Shown piece by piece: positions 38,101-49,410 of a DNA stretch of 64,000 bases. Under the pieces are notes generated by a model. That model was not told where the DNA came from. It worked only from the letters and a program-made list of their open reading frames with translations, and did not search any database. How positions within the stretch are numbered: position 1 is the stretch's first letter; the number at the start of each line of letters is the position of its first letter. The DNA comes from Arenicola marina. Taxonomy: Eukaryota > Annelida > Polychaeta > Arenicolidae. The position numbers were made by a program, and so were the translations under genes. The DNA lies in the NCBI GenBank assembly GCA_964019135.1, contig OZ025249.1, forward strand, positions 18,687,088 to 18,751,087, in the 5' to 3' direction.

Positions 38101-39060
38101 CTATCAACACTGATCAGTGGACCTCGTACAAGCGTAACCAGGCGTGCCACCTTGAGCAGCCATCGGAGGGCGCCACCGTATGACTAGTACAGAATGGACG
38201 GCGGAGCACTGACTGGGGGAAGGACAGGCAGGCCACATGGCACTGAGACGGCCGCTATCCCTCCTGGCGATAGATAGCCATGTTATAGCATGTAGGGGGA
38301 TGGACATCCTGGTCAATATATGCGGTCTGTATCGGACAGGAGGGGGCCATGTGTCTATAACAGGTCGGTCACCCACCCTTCCAAACAGCCCTCGTGATAT
38401 TATGCCTCTGACGCTGTGCCCTGTCCTGGACGTTTGACGATAGGTCCACTCATTCACACCATTATAAAGCCGGTCGTTGCTTCTGGACCCAGGAACCCTT
38501 ATGCTGACATATAATAGCCAAGTCAAACGCCTTTGATGGCGCCAGATGCTCGGGGAAGCGGACACAATAAGGAGCGTTAAGCGGCGGGACCCACTGTGAC
38601 TGCCGCGGTCGCGTTGTTAACTCACCGGCCGCGGCCGCGGGATGAAGAGACAAGTGAGACACCGAGTCCCTGATTAGTAAGCTACTTGGGGCGTTACTGG
38701 TCTGATTTCTAATGAAATTACACTCATAAAAGGCGCCGGAGGGACATTCGGTGGAAGACCAATTAAAATGAGCAATTCTCTAGGCGGCCATTAAGCGGTT
38801 GGGTAAGGTATAGGGCGGGTGGTCGGGGTGGGGTAGGGGTGGGTGGGTCAGCGGGGTGGGGCAGCATGGGACCCGTGGCCTGCCCGGGGGTCGTACGTCT
38901 GCCGGGGCGGGGCGGTTTGTAGCCGGGGCGGTTTTTAAGCCGGGGCGGTTTGAAGCGTCCGACCTGTCATGTGTTAATGTCGTCCTCGGGGACCAGCGCG
39001 CCGGTTAAACCCTCTCACTCGGTGCTAATCCTATTGGGACAACTTGGATTGGAATCAATT
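38101..39060. other. Mixed noncoding block with tandem GC-box-like repeat
   Basis: Unique balanced sequence to about 38780, then G-rich sequence. Three near-tandem copies of a GCCGGGGCGGTTT unit lie between 38901 and 38952, each containing a GC-box core. Open frames (for example minus 38104-38565) are unrecognised. Confidence 0.4.
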
Positions 39061-39724
39061 AGATTGTCGATCCACCAGGCGGAAACCAGGGCTTAGGGGC
39101 GGGCGGGCGGGAGGGCAGGGGGTAAGGGTGTGTGGTGGGGATGAGAGGGGGGGGGGGGAGAGGAGGGAGAAAGGACGGACGGGGGCGGCCATGGAGAAAA
39201 AGGGAACGGAAAAAGAGGCGGATGAACGGTGGGGTGGTTGGGGGTGAGGCCAAATTCAATAGGGGCACCGGCAGATCTCCATGGACCACCCTAACCCCGT
39301 TACCCCGTTACCCTGTTACTCCGTCACCCCCATCCTGAACCCCAGCCACTCCACTTCCACCTCTCAACCAGTACCTCTTCACCCCCTCTACCATCGGTCC
39401 GCCCTCTTAGTTCATTCAGTCACCCACCACTCTCCTCCTACTGCCGTATCCGCTATTCCTTGCCCCTCTCCGCTCCCCTCGCCATTCTGTGGCATGCGTG
39501 CCTGAGGAGCGTGAGGGCAAAGTGAGTGCTGGTGGCCGTTGTATGAGGGTGGTTGCTGCAAATCATATCGCCTGATCACGTACGTCTTTCTATCCAGGAA
39601 TATACGGGACTGGTCTCCATCTGTCCATGTGTGTGTTTTGTGTTTTGATTTGTATTGAATACCTAAAATATTATTGTATATATACTACGGTTATCTTTTG
39701 TTGTAACTGTATAACTTTAGAAAT
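39061..39724. other. G-rich then C/T-rich low complexity
   Basis: G-rich sequence at 39095-39245. A short C-rich tandem repeat based on CCCCGTTAC runs at about 39290-39330, followed by a pyrimidine-rich stretch to 39480 and AT-rich sequence. No gene. Confidence 0.5.
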
Positions 39725-39862
39725 CAAAATGTTGAGTGGCTCTAGCGCCAGCGACCTTTAAGATCTTAGTTCGAGTCTCTCAGGCCAAGTCGACACTATT
39801 TGTCTCACTTCTCGTTTGTATTCACGTCATACTTGGTCCAATGAACGAATCTTGAATCTTGA
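39725..39862 (+). mobile_element. tRNA-derived SINE, short
   Basis: An A-box-like GTTGAGTGG (39731-39739) followed by CTCTAGCGCCAGCGACC, and a B-box-like AGTTCGAGTCT (39768-39778), have near-tRNA spacing and recall a class II (Leu/Ser) tRNA. The acceptor stem does not pair well. A short non-tRNA body ends in two copies of an AATCTTG unit (39848-39862), a typical SINE 3' tail. Confidence 0.6.
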
Positions 39863-42800
39863 GTCCATATCACACCGCCAATTAATGGCCGATACATTAA
39901 GTAAAAGGCTATCTATCTCTTAGTTAATGTCCCCTTTAGCACCCCACTTATTTGATGAATATCCCAGCACTAATAAGTGCAACCATTTGGATAGGATATT
40001 CTACGGGGTATCGGGATACAATGCCAACGGACATCAGACAGATTGACAAAATATGAAACTAGGATACTCGTTCAAGATTCTTATGAAATTTATGTAAAAC
40101 ATATCTTTTCCCAATTTATTTATTATTTTATCATGTATGAATCAGTCTCTAATACGATCAGTCCTCCGTGACTGTAATTGCTGTAGAAATAAACTTGCCT
40201 TGTTAGCTCGTTACTATGACTCATATGTAGACATATATATTGCTATTCATGAGAACCGTTAAACAGCAGAGCCGATTACAGCAGAACACATCTAATTAAA
40301 CCTATTGTGTTCCCATTATTGAGCTCAACCTTGCAATCCCAGGGCCGTGCATGCGTCCGCCACGCCGCCGTCACACACTTGAAGGCAAATAATGTTATTA
40401 TCAATGTTAACAGTGTTATTGTCACCTGTCTCAAAGATCAAAGCGACGACTTCAAAGACTGAGGATAATCTGCCGCGCGTCCAAAAGCGAAGACCTGCCC
40501 CGCCCACCAAGCGGCTTATCAACCAACACCCGCCGCTCTGCCCCGTGCGTTGTAACGGGTGTACATGGGAGGAGCTTCAGATCTCACAAAGAAGCTCATC
40601 TACGCTATATATAACTGGTAGTGCCAGGCAGGAAATAACAAAACGTGTGTACAGATAAGCCGCGCTCTTTCTTTATACAATAGATATCTAATGACGTTTA
40701 TTATTAGCTCAAAAATTCTCATTCCGGCCGCTGGTATGTTTTGCTTTGAAGTCAATCTTGGGGGTTAAGCCCGTACTTGTCCTGTGTGAAAACGTATAAG
40801 CTCTGTCTAAGCTCTGATCTCTCGTCTCCCTTATTTGTCCTTATCACGCTATTTGGTAACATTTTCCCCGGATTTATCACCGTCATTGCCTGTGGTAGTT
40901 ACAGTCAATGTATATGTTGTTTTACTTAGTACATTAACTTGAATAAACATTTATTTACACTGATAACAGGTAATATATATGAATATATATATATATTTAC
41001 ACATTTCTTACATGTCGTATCTGAAGAAAAAAGGATGATAACATTATTAACCTGTCATCACCACATGTTAATCTTTCTCGTACCCTTCCTTTCTTAAGTT
41101 TGCCAAGATTCAATCAAAAATGCCTTGATAAAATACGACCATATGGATAGTTTTGTTTCCAGATTTGTTAAATATCTATGGACATCACCCTACACCCCCG
41201 CCCTCCCCCCCCCCCCCCCCCCACACACACACCACATGTGTCCTGTGTCATCTCTGCTCGACGATGTCAATACACTTCACTTCATCAAACTTGCTGTCTT
41301 AACCCATCTAGAGTAGATTAAGGGACCTTCCCGGGGGCTAAGCAACGGGTTAAGATGCTCAACCCAAGCTGTGCGGATACGCGTCAGTGCCTGGTCCCTG
41401 TTCCCGTGGGAAAACTGCGGGATTATATGACGTGGAAGCGGTAATGACAATCGGGGGGCTTGACCGCCTGGCGGTAGCTATTAGCCTGTTTATGCGGCAG
41501 TATACTGCCAATGACGTATATATACATGGATAGTCAGCTCTTCTACTGGTATAATTACAACAACTCATCATTTTTATTGCCTTGCGCACAGCGTTTGAAG
41601 TGGTTGAGCACATATGTAGCCTCGGACCTCTAATTATTATAGCTCCTGATATATATGTATATCTATCTATCTATATATAGACTTAGTGGAAAGAGTGTGG
41701 GAAGACCGGGATTTCGGGAAAGAGGGGAAGCAGGGATAGACGGGGGAAGGAGGGAGAGGGTGGGAGGAACGGATGCCAACTTAAAGAAATTAGTCACGGG
41801 TGGCAAACCACATCCCGAGTGACGTGGGTAGTTAATATAGGACCATTAAGGGCTCGTGTTTTATTGAGGATTTCGAATTGAAGGTTACCTTGCGATACAA
41901 ACGAGCGTCTCTCGTGCGTTAGACAAACAGATTTATATGGCATTTAGTGAAGACTTCTATCTTCTATGGGAAAGCAACTGAGAATAGGGGGGGGGGGGGG
42001 GGGCTGGCGAGTTTATCACCCTACTTTCGGGATATAGGCCTGGGAATCTGAAGCGCTGTCGTATTTTATACCACCGAGCGACTCCGAAACCGGAGTCCGG
42101 ATTTCAGTTGATCCAGAATAGAAAAGGGGAGTGGAGGGTGGGGTGGGGGTGGGATATTCACTAGGTCAGCGTTAACGGTTATATGGCTTCATGCATGAGA
42201 TGATGATATGAGTTTGATGAGCCTCTCGCCCATACCTCCCCACGGCCACAAGCGTGAGATCGGTCTTCATACAAACACACAGATGGTATCGGACTTCCCG
42301 CGATGATGTCTTGGCCGTTATAGCCATGGGGTGCTTTATTTAGGCTTCCGCTTCGCCATAGATCATTAAGATTGGGACACACGAATGCTAGATGTCCGAC
42401 TGGCCAGTCAGAATGACGGGGATGCCCTATTACGATGGGGATATGCCCTATTACGACGGTTTATTAAAAGATTTTGCCCTTGCGACCTTAAAGTTACTCA
42501 TCCAGCAACTATTTTGTTTGGAAATGATGTATGTATATTTTTAGCATAGAAGTACACCTATTGTTTGCAATCAAACCCAGATAGGTTGTTAAGCCTCTTT
42601 TTTCGCAAAATTAGTGCATCACATGTGAAAAAGTGTGGCTTTCTTGTGTACTACGTCATCGAAAAACGCACATTGCGGCTGTTTTATACCTTTCAATATG
42701 CGATGACAGATGTATTTCTCATGAAGGTTACATTTATACAGTCAGACAATGTGTTCTAAATGTGTTTCCAAAATATTTAGAAAACCATAATTTAAGTACA

Positions 42801-43529
42801 AAATTGCTGCATGAGCAGCTTTAAACTATAAGGAAGCACCCCATTGGTGGGGGAAGAGTGTCAAGTTATAAACTCATAAACCACCCTCACCATCCCGTGG
42901 AAGAATGCCACTGGAATATGGGGAGATTGATATCATAATGGATTTCCATTTGCAATTTGGAGAATTCGTGCTGTATTGCTAAAATGGTGGATTGGGCAAA
43001 GTTCATGGGATACCTGTTGTACATATACAACACGTATATGACTTCAGACTCTGCTCTGTGTTTATACGGAAACAATAGTCGCACTTGTTTCCATTTTCAT
43101 TTAATAGCACTTACTATACCGGAGTTTTGGTTTAACTCCCTATCAATATGTTCCAAGCAGTTATTTCTTCTTGGTTTTGTGTTTGACAATTAAAATGTGT
43201 GAAGTTTTTTAACTGAAAAGGCACGAGGAAACTAAAACTTCAAAGGCTATGCAATCGGGGCACCCATACCTCTGAACCGGAGAGTATAGGACGCGCTTCA
43301 CGCGTTAATTGTATTGCTTCCATTTTTTTTGCTCGACTTTAAAATCGACCTTTTTTCGGTTTAGTCAGGTTCTGGGTGATACGGGAGTGTAAACGGCAGA
43401 GCACGAGGGTGAAAGCTGAGCTGGCAGAGGTGGGTAACTCAGGCTGCGCGCGAGTGGTTGGTTGACTTGGGGGGTCAGGGCACAGCTGGGGTGTGAGCGA
43501 GGAATTCATTTCAGGATCCGAACGGTGGA
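39863..43529. other. Noncoding, mostly AT-rich
   Basis: AT-rich unique DNA with an (AT)n stretch near 40975-41000, an 18-base C run at 41205-41222, a short TATC repeat near 41650-41680 and a 17-base G run at 41987-42003. A CTCF-like ACCGCCTGGCGGTAGC lies at 41463-41478. A roughly 20-bp direct duplication (TGCCCTATTACGA) lies at 42422-42460. No gene was recognised. Confidence 0.45.
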
Positions 43530-43622
43530 GTGGGGATGGGGATTGGGATGGGGATGGGGATGGGGGATGGGGATGGGGATGGGGATGGGGATGGGGATGG
43601 GGATTTGGATGGGGATGGAAGG
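43530..43622 (+). repeat. GGGGAT hexanucleotide microsatellite
   Basis: Near-perfect tandem GGGGAT (GGATGGGGAT) units, with a few one-base slips, between 43530 and 43622. It is G-tract rich and so could form G-quadruplexes on the plus strand. Confidence 0.95.
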
Positions 43623-45338
43623 ATGTAAAAGATGAGGGGGTGGATGGAGAGGGAGGGGGTGGAGGTGGATGATGGTGCTGAGTGGGGTAATAGTCATTTC
43701 GCGGTCACATGGTCACAAGATGTCCTGGCTGAGTGAATGCTGCCTGCAGCTTCATGCGGACTTCCCCTGGCTGGGGCCCTGTGGGGGTGGTGGCCGACTG
43801 CCGCTCCCGAGTCTCAATCCCCCTTCTGGCTTCCCTCGGAGATCGGCGTCATCAGTGGTCCTCGCCCCCGGGGCCATGGCTCCCGCTCCCCGGCCGGACA
43901 GGGCGGGGCTCCCCCGGGGGGTGTCCTGCCGTGCCCCCCGGGCCTTGAGACCCGCATGCAGAGACGGAGGTTGGCTCAAGAAAGAGGAGGCGCTATGGAT
44001 GGATGGGCAGATTGTGTGTGTGTGGGTGAAGGGGTAGGTGGTGGTGGTGGGGTGTAGGGGAGGGAGCAGGGGGACTTGAGACACTCCCCATATAGACTGC
44101 GGCACATGGATCTGATAGCCGGCACGCACTTAGCCAGAAATTGGATGTCAATTTACTGCGCTGACACGTGTTACAACTGGCGGCTCACTCGCCGCACTGG
44201 AGTGGGGGGGGGGGGGTAGGGGAGTGGGATGCCTGGGGGGGGGGGGTGTAGGGCAGTGAGACACCGGGGGTGGAGGGATGGGGGAGGGGGCGTAAAGAGA
44301 TCGAGATGGAGTGGTTAGGTGGCATAGCGACGCATCTGTTCGACAAGACAACTGCATCCACCCGTGCATCAGCGGACAAAGTACTTTTCTCTCAGCGGTT
44401 TTATATATAGAGTGCGAATCATATATTTAATTTATCGGGTGAATTTTCGCACCTGCATGTGTTAAGAATATTCATGCTCCTCGGAACGTGGGTTATCTCC
44501 TCGAGCTGGCTATAAATATTTCTTTTAAGGGCTCCGTGGCGTCCACAAGAACACGTTTTGGATCTATTAATGGTCATTAAATAATACATATCTCTTATTA
44601 TTTTCGACCGTTTTCTTCTATATTTAATACAATTGCAATATATGCCTTTTGTTCTTTCTCTAACTTTGACTATGCTTGCTGTTGTTATGTTTAACTATTT
44701 TCTGGATATTCCGACAAAAAGAAGTAAATGCATTAATTGCCATATATATTATCATAATTTATTGAACTGAAGGTCATCCTTAGTGCATTTCATTGCCTGA
44801 TACTTTGATAATCAAGCCGAAATCATGAGCGAAGCGTGGATTCTCGTATAGCCCTATGGACAGAGTGGGATGATCGACGGGTCACGGGGGAGGGTCTTTA
44901 AAGTTTGACAGTGGTCATGGGCATTCAGTTGGGGGGTCAAGCAAGGTATATTGCCTATGCATCGGTATATACGGAGAGGCTATATATACATCAATATATA
45001 TGTAGGTGTACTACCGCGTGATATATCCTGCAAGGTATGGTTCCAGTTAGAATTGGCTACTACCCCCGCGTTGCAGATGAACGTAGTCTCTTTATGCATC
45101 GCCATGGGCGCTCAGAGCCGACACTTAGCGATGCCAGATGGACCCCAGACAACTGCTTCAGTGAAAAAATAACCATGTGAATTCAATTTATACACAGAGC
45201 GCGGGCGTGCTTTGATTAAAGCCGGCTTCCCTAAGCTGGCTAGAATAACTACCCGCAGTAAATAGAACTCGCGCTCCGCACTAAGCCATGTTTTCTTCTC
45301 ACATTCGTGCATAGAATATATAGACCAAAAAAACACAG
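43623..45338. other. GC-rich unique block then G-rich and AT-rich sequence
   Basis: 43690-44030 is GC-rich and open in several frames on both strands without recognisable protein. G runs at 44204-44216 and 44236-44248 follow, then AT-rich sequence from 44400. No gene is supported. Confidence 0.4.
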
Positions 45339-45538
45339 NNNNNNNNNNNNNNNNNNNNNNNNNNNNNNNNNNNNNNNNNNNNNNNNNNNNNNNNNNNNNN
45401 NNNNNNNNNNNNNNNNNNNNNNNNNNNNNNNNNNNNNNNNNNNNNNNNNNNNNNNNNNNNNNNNNNNNNNNNNNNNNNNNNNNNNNNNNNNNNNNNNNNN
45501 NNNNNNNNNNNNNNNNNNNNNNNNNNNNNNNNNNNNNN
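45339..45538. other. Assembly gap, 200 N
   Basis: Exactly 200 N, followed at once by C homopolymers (45541-45548 and 45560-45576). The gap sits 170 bp before a large satellite, so it probably marks a hard-to-assemble low-complexity region. Round length suggests a placeholder size. Confidence 0.99.
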
Positions 45539-45705
45539 AACCCCCCCCACCTACCACCCGCCCCCCCCCCCCCCCCTCTGCTGACCCCGGCTACCGGGGT
45601 AATCTCCAGTACTGAATATATAGTCAGTATAGTCAACTCTGTATAGGTTGTCATGCAGCGCGAATCAATATGGACACAAAGCAAGGTGAAATCCCTCTAT
45701 TTAAG

Positions 45706-48003
45706 CACCTACATGTATATACAGTACAGTATATAGCCAGGACCTACATGTATATACAGTACAGTATATAGCCAGGACCTACATGTATATACAGTACAGT
45801 ATATAGCCAGGACCTACATGTATATACAGTACAGCATATAGCCAGGACCTACATGTATATATAGTACAGTATATAGCCAGGACCTACATGTATATACAGT
45901 ACAGTATAGCCAGGACCTACATGTATATACAGTACAGTATAGCCAGGACCTACATGTATATATAGTACAGTATATAGCCAGGACCTACATGTATATACAG
46001 TACAGTATAGCCAGGACCTACATGTATATATAGTACAGTATATAGCCAGGACCTACATGTATATACAGTACAGTATATAGCCAGGACCTACATGTATATA
46101 TAGTACAGTATATAGCCAGGACCTACATGTATATACAGTACAGTATATAGCCAGGACCTACATGTATATACAGTACAGTATATAGCCAGGACCTACATGT
46201 ATATACAGTACAGTATATAGCCAGGACCTACATGTATATATAGTACAGTATATAGCCAGGACCTACATGTATATATAGTACAGTATATAGCCAGGACCTA
46301 CATGTATATACAGTACAGTATATAGCCAGGACCTACATGTATATACAGTACAGTATATAGCCAGGACCTACATGTATATATAGTACAGTATATAGCCAGG
46401 ACCTACATGTATATACAGTACAGTATATAGCCAGGACCTACATGTATATACAGTACAGTATATAGCCAGGACCTACATGTATATATAGTACAGTATATAG
46501 CCAGGACCTACATGTATATACAGTACAGTATATAGCCAGGACCTACATGTATATACAGTACAGTATATAGCCAGGACCTACATGTATATATAGTACAGTA
46601 TATAGCCAGGACCTACATGTATATACAGTACAGTATATAGCCAGGACCTACATGTATATACAGTACAGTATATAGCCAGGACCTACATGTATATACAGTA
46701 CAGTATAGCCAGGACCTACATGTATATACAGTACAGTATATAGCCAGGACCTACATGTATATATAGTACAGTATATAGCCAGGACCTACATGTATATACA
46801 GTACAGTATATAGCCAGGACCTACATGTATATACAGTACAGTATATAGCCAGGACCTACATGTATATATAGTACAGTATATAGCCAGGACCTACATGTAT
46901 ATATAGTACAGTATATAGCCAGGACCTACATGTATATACAGTACAGTATATAGCCAGGACCTACATGTATATACAGTACAGTATATAGCCAGGACCTACA
47001 TGTATATACAGTACAGTATATAGCCAGGGCCTACATGTATATACAGTACAGTATAGCCAGGACCTACATGTATATACAGTACAGTATATAGGCAGGACCT
47101 ACATGTATATACAGTACAGTATATAGCCAGGACCTACATGTATATATAGTACAGTATATAGCCAGGACCTACATGTATATACAGTACAGTATATAGCCAG
47201 GACCTACATGTATATACAGTACAGTATATAGCCAGGACCTACATGTATATATAGTACAGTATATAGCCAGGACCTACATGTATATATAGTACAGTATATA
47301 GCCAGGACCTACATGTATATACAGTACAGTATATAGCCAGGACCTACATGTATATACAGTACAGTATATAGCCAGGACCTACATGTATATATAGTACAGT
47401 ATATAGCCAGGACCTACATGTATATACAGTACAGTATAGCCAGGACCTACATGTATATACAGTACAGTATATAGCCAGGACCAACATGTATATACAGTAC
47501 AGTATATAGCCAGGACCAACATGTATATACAGTACAGTATATAGCCAGGACCTACATGTATATACAGTACAGTATAGCCAGGACCTACATGTATATACAG
47601 TACACTCAGTATATAGCCAGGACCTACATGTATATATAGTACAGTATATAGCCAGGACCTACATGTATATATAGTACAGTATATAGCCAGGACCTACATG
47701 TATATACAGTACAGTATATAGCCAGGACCTACATGTATATACAGTACAGTATATAACCAGGACCTACATGTATATATAGTACAGTATATAGCCAGGACCT
47801 ACATGTATATATAGTACAGTATATAGCCAGGACCTACATGTACATACAGTACAGTATATAGCCAGGACCTACATGTATATATAGTACAGTATATAGCCAG
47901 GACCTACATGTATATATAGTACAGTATATAGCCAGGACCTACATGTATATATAGTACAGTATACAGCCAGGACTTACATGTATATACAGTACAGTATATA
48001 GGC
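45706..48003. repeat. Satellite of about 35 bp, about 65 copies
   Basis: The unit ACCTACATGTATATACAGTA plus 15 further bases (ending TATATAGCCAGG) repeats continuously. A shorter 33-bp form lacks one TA in the GTATATAGCC part, and a C/T polymorphism (TATACAGTAC versus TATATAGTAC) alternates with a frequent C-C-T rhythm of about 105 bp. Copies are otherwise almost identical, which implies recent amplification or homogenisation. Confidence 0.97.
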
Positions 48004-48149
48004 AGAACCTCATGCGTGTAATAATTAATGTCCACACACGATCAGTTCCTTCCGCAAACAGATCAGTATCCCGGGGTGCGACACTCCACTCGGATCGGCA
48101 TCAGAGGGATCAACCCATGTATCCGGTATTATATTAAAACCATGGATCT

Positions 48150-48335
48150 GTACGGGGAGGAGGGGTATGGGTAGGGGTTGGGTAGGGGTAGGGGTAGGGG
48201 TAGGGGTAGGGGTAGGGGTTGGGGTAGGGGTAGGGGTAGGGGTAGGGGGTACGAGTAAGGGGTATGGGGTATGGGGTATGGGGTAGTAGGGGGAAGGGCT
48301 AGGGCTAGGGGTAGAGGGGGGGGGGGTAGGTCGTA
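48150..48335 (+). repeat. GGGGTA-type G-rich tandem repeat
   Basis: Tandem GGGGTA/GGGGTT hexamers with slips (48163-48250), then GGGGTAT and GGGCTA variants to about 48330. It is telomere-like in appearance but is not the TTAGGG repeat of animals. It has strong G-quadruplex potential. Confidence 0.92.
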
Positions 48336-48583
48336 GGGATTACAGGGCGTACATTATTATAGAGAGTGGCGCTTAAAGGTCAACCCTTGCCATGGTTGAC
48401 CACATCATACCGGGAAGGAACCAATATTACTCTATACATGTTATTTTATTTTATTTTATTACATAATAGGAAATTAAAATAAAAATGTCCCAGGATGTGA
48501 GTGGCCGATATTGCGATTATAAGCACCGAAACACACGGGAAGGATATCGAAGGTGTGGTACGGTTAGGCAGAGCCCAGATTGA

Positions 48584-48622
48584 CATCATCTGCTGCTGGA
48601 AGATCTCCATCCGGCAACTGTG
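48584..48622 (-). pseudogene. FoxD-like coding fragment (13 codons)
   Basis: This 39-bp segment matches FoxD coding bases 53668-53706 at 36 of 39 positions, on the same strand and without gaps. It corresponds to FoxD residues 57-69 ([13 protein letters not shown]) and reads HSCRMEIFQQQMM here. The three differences are all first-codon-position changes that alter the residue. Outside this core the similarity stops except for a nearby GAGCCC. It lies about 3.1 kb beyond the FoxD stop codon. I read it as a remnant of a partial tandem duplication of FoxD; it is too short to encode anything alone. The glutamine codons are low complexity, but the remaining bases are not. Confidence 0.55.
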
Positions 48623-48865
48623 AAATGTCATTGATCATTGATGATGTCATGTCACACAAACATCGCGTGAAGCTTTGAAAATATGTGTATATATGTATGT
48701 TGGTGTATTGTGGTGTGTTGTTTGTAGAAGGTATCCGGATAGACAGATTATACATGAATCTGTATAATATACGATGCGGGAAGACACGTGCAGCGACGAC
48801 GACATATTTAGCACAGCCGCAGGCACTGTAACAACGACCCCTAGCGGCGAGCAGGTATAAAGGGG

Positions 48866-48975
48866 CATCTGGGCTAAGCGAGGTGGGAGGGGGATGGGGC
48901 GAAGGGGAGTATCTGGGCTATGTGAGGGGGGAAGGGTTGGCGGAGGGGGTATCTGGGCTAAAGGAGGGGGGGTTA
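48866..48975 (+). repeat. Short degenerate tandem repeat
   Basis: ATCTGGGCTA recurs at 48867, 48911 and 48951, each followed by a G-rich segment (GAGG and onward), giving about three units of 40-44 bp. Confidence 0.75.
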
Positions 48976-49382
48976 AAGGGTGGTAAGGATATTAAACAGG
49001 CTGAGGGCGTATCGAGGGGGGGGGTCTCATTCGTTAAGCAGTGACTGCTCCGTTGAGTCTCCCAGCATGCCCTGAGATGCTTCTGGCATACAGCCCTGTG
49101 CTATATAAGGCGCTGCGTGCGGGCGTCGGTTAAAGCCACCCTGCCATGCATGCGGTATATAAGTATTAGGATATAGATAACAGAGGCAGGTTACTGCCCT
49201 GATGCGATTATCGGCCTCCCACAACGGGCGTGCAGACAACTCATCACATGCTATTTTAGGTGCAGGCATGTGTGTATACACGGTGCAGGCAGCGGTCGCA
49301 CGGGTCACACCGACCCCGGCTAGGCTTTATGTCGACATCTAGAGATGTATCCACCCCTCCCCCACCCCGTCCCCGAGCCGAT
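48976..49382. other. Unique noncoding sequence
   Basis: Balanced-composition sequence with no recognisable gene. A minus-strand frame at 49027-49308 (93 codons) has no domain. Confidence 0.4.
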
Positions 49383-49410
49383 AACAAAGTCCTTTGATCT
49401 TCCTTTGATC
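49383..49410 (+). promoter_or_regulatory. TCF/LEF-type motif cluster
   Basis: AACAAAG (49383-49389), CCTTTGATC (49391-49399) and CCTTTGATC (49402-49410) lie within 28 bp. The last two are exact matches to the TCF/LEF consensus and are spaced 11 bp apart, about one helical turn. The cluster is 2.3 kb downstream of the FoxD stop codon. Wnt/beta-catenin responsiveness is inferred from the motifs only. Confidence 0.45.

Noticed and set aside
48163..48330. Interstitial telomeric repeat
   Set aside because: The unit is GGGGTA with variants, not the TTAGGG telomere repeat of most animals.
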